Made by a program: the position numbers and the translations under genes
In this document: piece after piece, positions 6,333 to 8,299 of the stretch
Layout: every line of letters starts with the position of its first letter
How positions within the stretch are numbered: the stretch's first letter is position 1
Notes under the pieces: generated by a model
Database searches by the model: none
The model's input: only the letters and a program-made list of their open reading frames with translations
What the model was told of the DNA's origin: nothing
Origin: Bacteroidales bacterium UBA5621
Lineage (GTDB): Bacteria > Bacteroidota > Bacteroidia > Bacteroidales > VadinHA17
Assembly: GCA_002424525.1 (NCBI GenBank)
Contig: DIKJ01000139.1
Coordinates: 7,646 to 15,944, forward strand
Length of the DNA stretch: 8,299 bases
Direction of reading: 5' to 3'

Positions 6333-7583
6333 TTATTCTGTCGCTATCGACTCACTAAAATGCCTTTGAAGTGTTTCGAGCGGGAGTATTGGTGACTGTC
6401 CGAGAGGGCATAGTGAGCTTGTTGCCATCTGACGGGCATGGTTCACCATCTCTTCAAGAATAGATATTCGCGGGTCGTGACCAGCTCCGGGCATCTCCAG
6501 TGACCGTTCGTGAATATATGTTGTACCGATACGACATGGTACACATTTGCCGCAGCTTTCATGCCTGAAAAATCTCAGGATACTCTGCATCAATGGTATA
6601 AGCTTTCTGCCACTGCCAACGACAATCACTGCCCCTGAACCCAGTGTGGCGCACCGTTCTTTCAACCGTTCATAGCATAATGAAAGATCATTACATGAGT
6701 ATGGGACAAATGTCCCTGCAGCACCACCCAGCAGAACGGCTTTCCATGGCTTTCCGTTGCGCGTTCCTCCTGCGAGGTCATTAATCAGGTCATCGAGTAT
6801 TACCCCTGCATCCACTTCATAACAACCCGGATTTCTAACATCTCCGCATACCGAGAATATTTTGGTGCCCGGTGTACTCTCAGTTCCTGAGGACCTGAAC
6901 CAGGCGCTTCCGTGTTCGATGATTCCCGGCAGATTGGCCAGGGTCTCTACATTGTTGACCAGTGTCGGTTTACCCCATAATCCCTTTTCGGCCGGAAAAG
7001 GCGGCTTAATCCTGGGATAACCCCTTTTCCCCTCGAGAGACTCCAGCATGGTAAGCTCTTCACCGCACAGGTATGACCCGGCACCAGGTTTAATCTCCAG
7101 GTCAAATGAAAATCCGCTTCCAAGTATGTCTGTGCCGAGGTATCCCCGGTCATATGCCTGACTTATGGCATTCTGAAGCCTGTTGATCGAATCGTAGTAT
7201 TCGCCTCTGATATATATGTATCCCCTTTCAGAATCAATGCCGTAAGCCGCAATAATCATCCCTTCGATCAGCAGGTGAGGGTTTGTCTCCATAATGGCCT
7301 TGTCCTTGAATGTTCCGGGCTCTCCTTCGTCTGCATTGCAGACCACATATCTTATTGTTCCGGCATCCTTGCCGGCAGCTGCCTGCTTTTTTGTTCCGGT
7401 GGGAAAGCCGGCACCCCCCCTGCCCCTGAGGCCGGAGGCAACCACCTCCTCTACCACCTTACCAGGTGTTCCGGCAAGAGCCATTGACAGGCCCTTGTAC
7501 CCACCTGCATTAATATATTCTGCTATACTGCCCGGGTCAATAACACCTGAGTTTCTGAGGATAATGCGTTTCTCTCTGATCAT
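6333..7583 (-). CDS. nuoF: NuoF-like FMN/NAD(H) subunit of the formate dehydrogenase
   Basis: This is a 416-residue NADH-binding flavoprotein subunit that would pass electrons between the catalytic subunit's Fe-S chain and NAD+. The FMN/NADH fold is marked by GLRGRGGAGFPTG (51-63), CNADEGEPGTFKD (82-94) and GAGSYLCGEE (167-176). An SLBB-type segment follows at about 240-290. The C-terminal [4Fe-4S] domain has Cys344, Cys347 and Cys350 (ESCGKCVPC) plus Cys392 (SSLCPLGQ). The length matches plain NuoF/FdsB. There is no fused N-terminal thioredoxin-like domain and no C-terminal 2x[4Fe-4S] ferredoxin, so it lacks the extra clusters of HydB-type bifurcating subunits. The ATG at 7583 overlaps the upstream NuoE-like stop as ATGA, indicating translational coupling. 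The symbol reflects homology. Because no other complex I genes are present, it is a formate dehydrogenase subunit (fdsB/fdhB type), not part of respiratory complex I. Confidence 0.93.
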   Translation of the reverse strand: MIREKRIILRNSGVIDPGSIAEYINAGGYKGLSMALAGTPGKVVEEVVASGLRGRGGAGFPTGTKKQAAAGKDAGTIRYVVCNADEGEPGTFKDKAIMETNPHLLIEGMIIAAYGIDSERGYIYIRGEYYDSINRLQNAISQAYDRGYLGTDILGSGFSFDLEIKPGAGSYLCGEELTMLESLEGKRGYPRIKPPFPAEKGLWGKPTLVNNVETLANLPGIIEHGSAWFRSSGTESTPGTKIFSVCGDVRNPGCYEVDAGVILDDLINDLAGGTRNGKPWKAVLLGGAAGTFVPYSCNDLSLCYERLKERCATLGSGAVIVVGSGRKLIPLMQSILRFFRHESCGKCVPCRIGTTYIHERSLEMPGAGHDPRISILEEMVNHARQMATSSLCPLGQSPILPLETLQRHFSESIATE

Positions 7584-8050
7584 TTCCGTTCGTTTTGCAT
7601 CATTCTAAACTCTTTTAATACGGACTCCAGCGATTTACGGGTCAGGTTTCCGTACACCCTGCGGTTTACCATCATTGCCGGTGCAACATCGCAAATGCCG
7701 AGACACTCAGCCTCCTCAAGAGTAAACAACCCGTCGGGTGTCGTTTCTCCAGCTCCAATGCCGAGTACACTGCCAAGTGCTTCAATTAAGCCTGCTGATC
7801 CCATCATATTGCATACAGGGGAGTTACAGACCCTTATAATGTACCGGCCCCTTGGTTCGAGGCTGAACATGGAGTAATATCCTGCAACACCATATACCCA
7901 TGAAAGATTGACCCCTGAGTAGCTTGCTGCCGCCCTGAGCGACTCCTCTGTCAGATAGTTCTGCGGATGATTATCCTGCAGGGCGTGAAGAATCGCTAAC
8001 AGGTTGGTTCTGTCAGGACTGAATCTGGTAAATATTTCCTGTTGATCCAT
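7580..8050 (-). CDS. nuoE: NuoE-like [2Fe-2S] subunit of the formate dehydrogenase
   Basis: This is a 156-residue thioredoxin-fold [2Fe-2S] protein that pairs with the NuoF-like subunit. An N-terminal helical bundle (about 1-60) has the typical LTEESLRAAA and VYGVAGYYSMF segments. The cluster ligands are Cys75 and Cys80 (CNSPVC, C-x4-C) and Cys116 and Cys120 (CLGIC, C-x3-C), followed by the family signature DVAPAMMVN. A longer reading from 8071 would need a TTG start. The ATG at 8050 (MDQQEIF) is preferred because it is the normal codon and the family fold begins just after it. This is the first gene of the three-gene operon, equivalent to fdsG in the fdsGBA order. In related enzymes this cluster is thought to be off the main electron path and to tune the flavin; that applies here only by analogy. 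No strong promoter was found upstream. Confidence 0.92.
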   Translation of the reverse strand: MDQQEIFTRFSPDRTNLLAILHALQDNHPQNYLTEESLRAAASYSGVNLSWVYGVAGYYSMFSLEPRGRYIIRVCNSPVCNMMGSAGLIEALGSVLGIGAGETTPDGLFTLEEAECLGICDVAPAMMVNRRVYGNLTRKSLESVLKEFRMMQNERK

Positions 8051-8086
8051 CGCAGGCAGTTTTATCTGCAAAAGATACAGAAATTT

Positions 8087-8136
8087 TTCTTAGTTGTGAA
8101 GCTTTCAGGTACTTTAAATTGGTGTCTAACTAAGAA
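8087..8136. repeat. 9-bp inverted repeat in the fdh/mobA intergenic region
   Basis: TTCTTAGTT (8087-8095) is the exact reverse complement of AACTAAGAA (8128-8136), separated by 32 bases. Inside the loop lies a minor TGAA-GCT-TTCA hairpin (8097-8107). It sits between the ATG of the NuoE-like gene and the -7 box of the mobA-like gene. It could be a spaced operator for a dimeric regulator or a leader hairpin. An arm of this length in a region this size has a noticeable chance of arising at random. Confidence 0.35.
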
Positions 8137-8153
8137 CTACGGCTCAAAAAGGG

Positions 8154-8161
8154 TAACTTTG
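8154..8161 (+). promoter_or_regulatory. Candidate -7 box for the mobA-like gene
   Basis: TAACTTTG matches the Bacteroidota TAnnTTTG box exactly and is identical to the -7 box at 2318-2311. It lies 74 bases before the ATG at 8236, giving a leader of roughly 70 bases. The nearest TTG upstream (8119-8121) is 32 bases away, too far for a normal -33 element, so any promoter here is weak or activator-dependent. Confidence 0.38.
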
Positions 8162-8193
8162 CGCTTGTCTCGCCAGGACGGAATTGTCAGAAC

Positions 8194-8236
8194 GGCATAA
8201 CAACCATCCGGCTGATCCGGCAGGCCAGGCATAACA
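8194..8236 (+). repeat. 9-bp direct repeat in the mobA-like leader
   Basis: GGCATAACA occurs at 8194-8202 and again at 8228-8236, 34 bases apart; the second copy ends on the A of the ATG start codon. Between them, CCGG-CTGAT-CCGG (8208-8220) can fold as a short hairpin. This may be regulatory or coincidental. Confidence 0.25.
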
Positions 8237-8299
8237 TGAAACCCATGGAACCCTTAAGATTCGAAAACGTCACGGCTATTGTACTCGCAGGGGGCAGAA
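8236..8299 (+). CDS. mobA: MobA-like molybdenum cofactor guanylyltransferase (5' end only)
   Basis: Only the first 21 codons are in the window; the gene runs off the right edge. Residues 12-21 read VTAIVLAGGR, the start of the LAGG-x-S-x-R-M-G nucleotide-binding signature of the NTP-transferase superfamily, placed near the N-terminus as in MobA. MobA transfers GMP from GTP to Mo-molybdopterin to make the guanine dinucleotide cofactor. The neighbouring formate dehydrogenase needs bis-MGD, which is the main reason to prefer MobA over other sugar or CDP-alcohol nucleotidyltransferases that share the motif. It is divergent from the formate dehydrogenase operon across 185 bases. The frame is open upstream to at least 8152 but has no earlier ATG; a second ATG at 8245 is possible. 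Confidence 0.65.
   Translation, partial: MKPMEPLRFENVTAIVLAGGR

Noticed and set aside
6333..8050. Fragment of respiratory complex I (nuoEF)
   Set aside because: No other nuo genes are present, and both are tightly coupled to a formate dehydrogenase catalytic gene in the fdsGBA order.
8051..8071. TTG start at 8071 for the NuoE-like protein
   Set aside because: The ATG at 8050 gives a normal family start. The extra seven residues overlap the likely leader.
8070..8077. -7 box for the formate dehydrogenase operon (TATCTTTT on the minus strand)
   Set aside because: It misses the consensus by one base, and no TTG is found 17-23 bases upstream.

Overview
The window reads as a piece of chromosome from a member of the Bacteroidota, probably an anaerobic or facultative one. 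The taxonomic cue is regulatory: one divergent gene start carries a Bacteroidota-type promoter (TTG, 20 bases, TAACTTTG), two other intergenic regions carry exact TAnnTTTG boxes, and the start codons mostly lack a clear Shine-Dalgarno sequence. The metabolic cue is a molybdenum- or tungsten-dependent formate dehydrogenase. No rRNA, tRNA, CRISPR array, transposase or phage gene was seen.

Layout. (1) Positions 22-2290, minus strand: three genes read in the order six-helix membrane protein, small winged-helix regulator, DUF4153-like polytopic membrane protein. The first two overlap by 4 bases (ATGA). This looks like a small self-contained regulator and membrane-protein cassette. (2) Positions 2291-2576: a divergent intergenic region with the minus-strand promoter, a degenerate CACNAAGG repeat cluster and a candidate plus-strand -7 box. 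(3) Positions 2577-3593, plus strand: a D-Ala-D-Ala-ligase-like ATP-grasp enzyme with a rebuilt substrate loop, ending 2 bases from the convergent formate dehydrogenase gene. (4) Positions 3596-8050, minus strand: a tight three-gene operon for a NuoE-like [2Fe-2S] protein, a NuoF-like FMN/NAD(H) protein and the catalytic formate dehydrogenase subunit. (5) Positions 8051-8235: a divergent intergenic region with a 9-bp inverted repeat and a 9-bp direct repeat. (6) Position 8236 to the right edge, plus strand: the first 21 codons of a MobA-like nucleotidyltransferase.

How the genes work together. The three minus-strand genes at 3596-8050 match the subunit set of soluble NAD+-linked formate dehydrogenases (FdsGBA-like). 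Formate is oxidised, or CO2 reduced, at the Mo/W-bis-MGD site of the large subunit. Electrons then pass through its Fe-S clusters to the NuoF-like subunit and NAD(H). The divergent mobA-like gene would attach GMP to molybdopterin to make the cofactor this enzyme needs. The ATP-grasp gene and the membrane/regulator cassette have no visible link to formate metabolism.

The most interesting points are these: the catalytic subunit lacks the Cys ligands of the NuoG-type His-Cys-Cys-Cys cluster; the ATP-grasp enzyme has lost the usual Ddl serine loop; and the 2432-2480 repeat cluster shows all four bases at its one variable position. I see a complete and coherent enzyme operon, but no strong evidence of a wholly new system.
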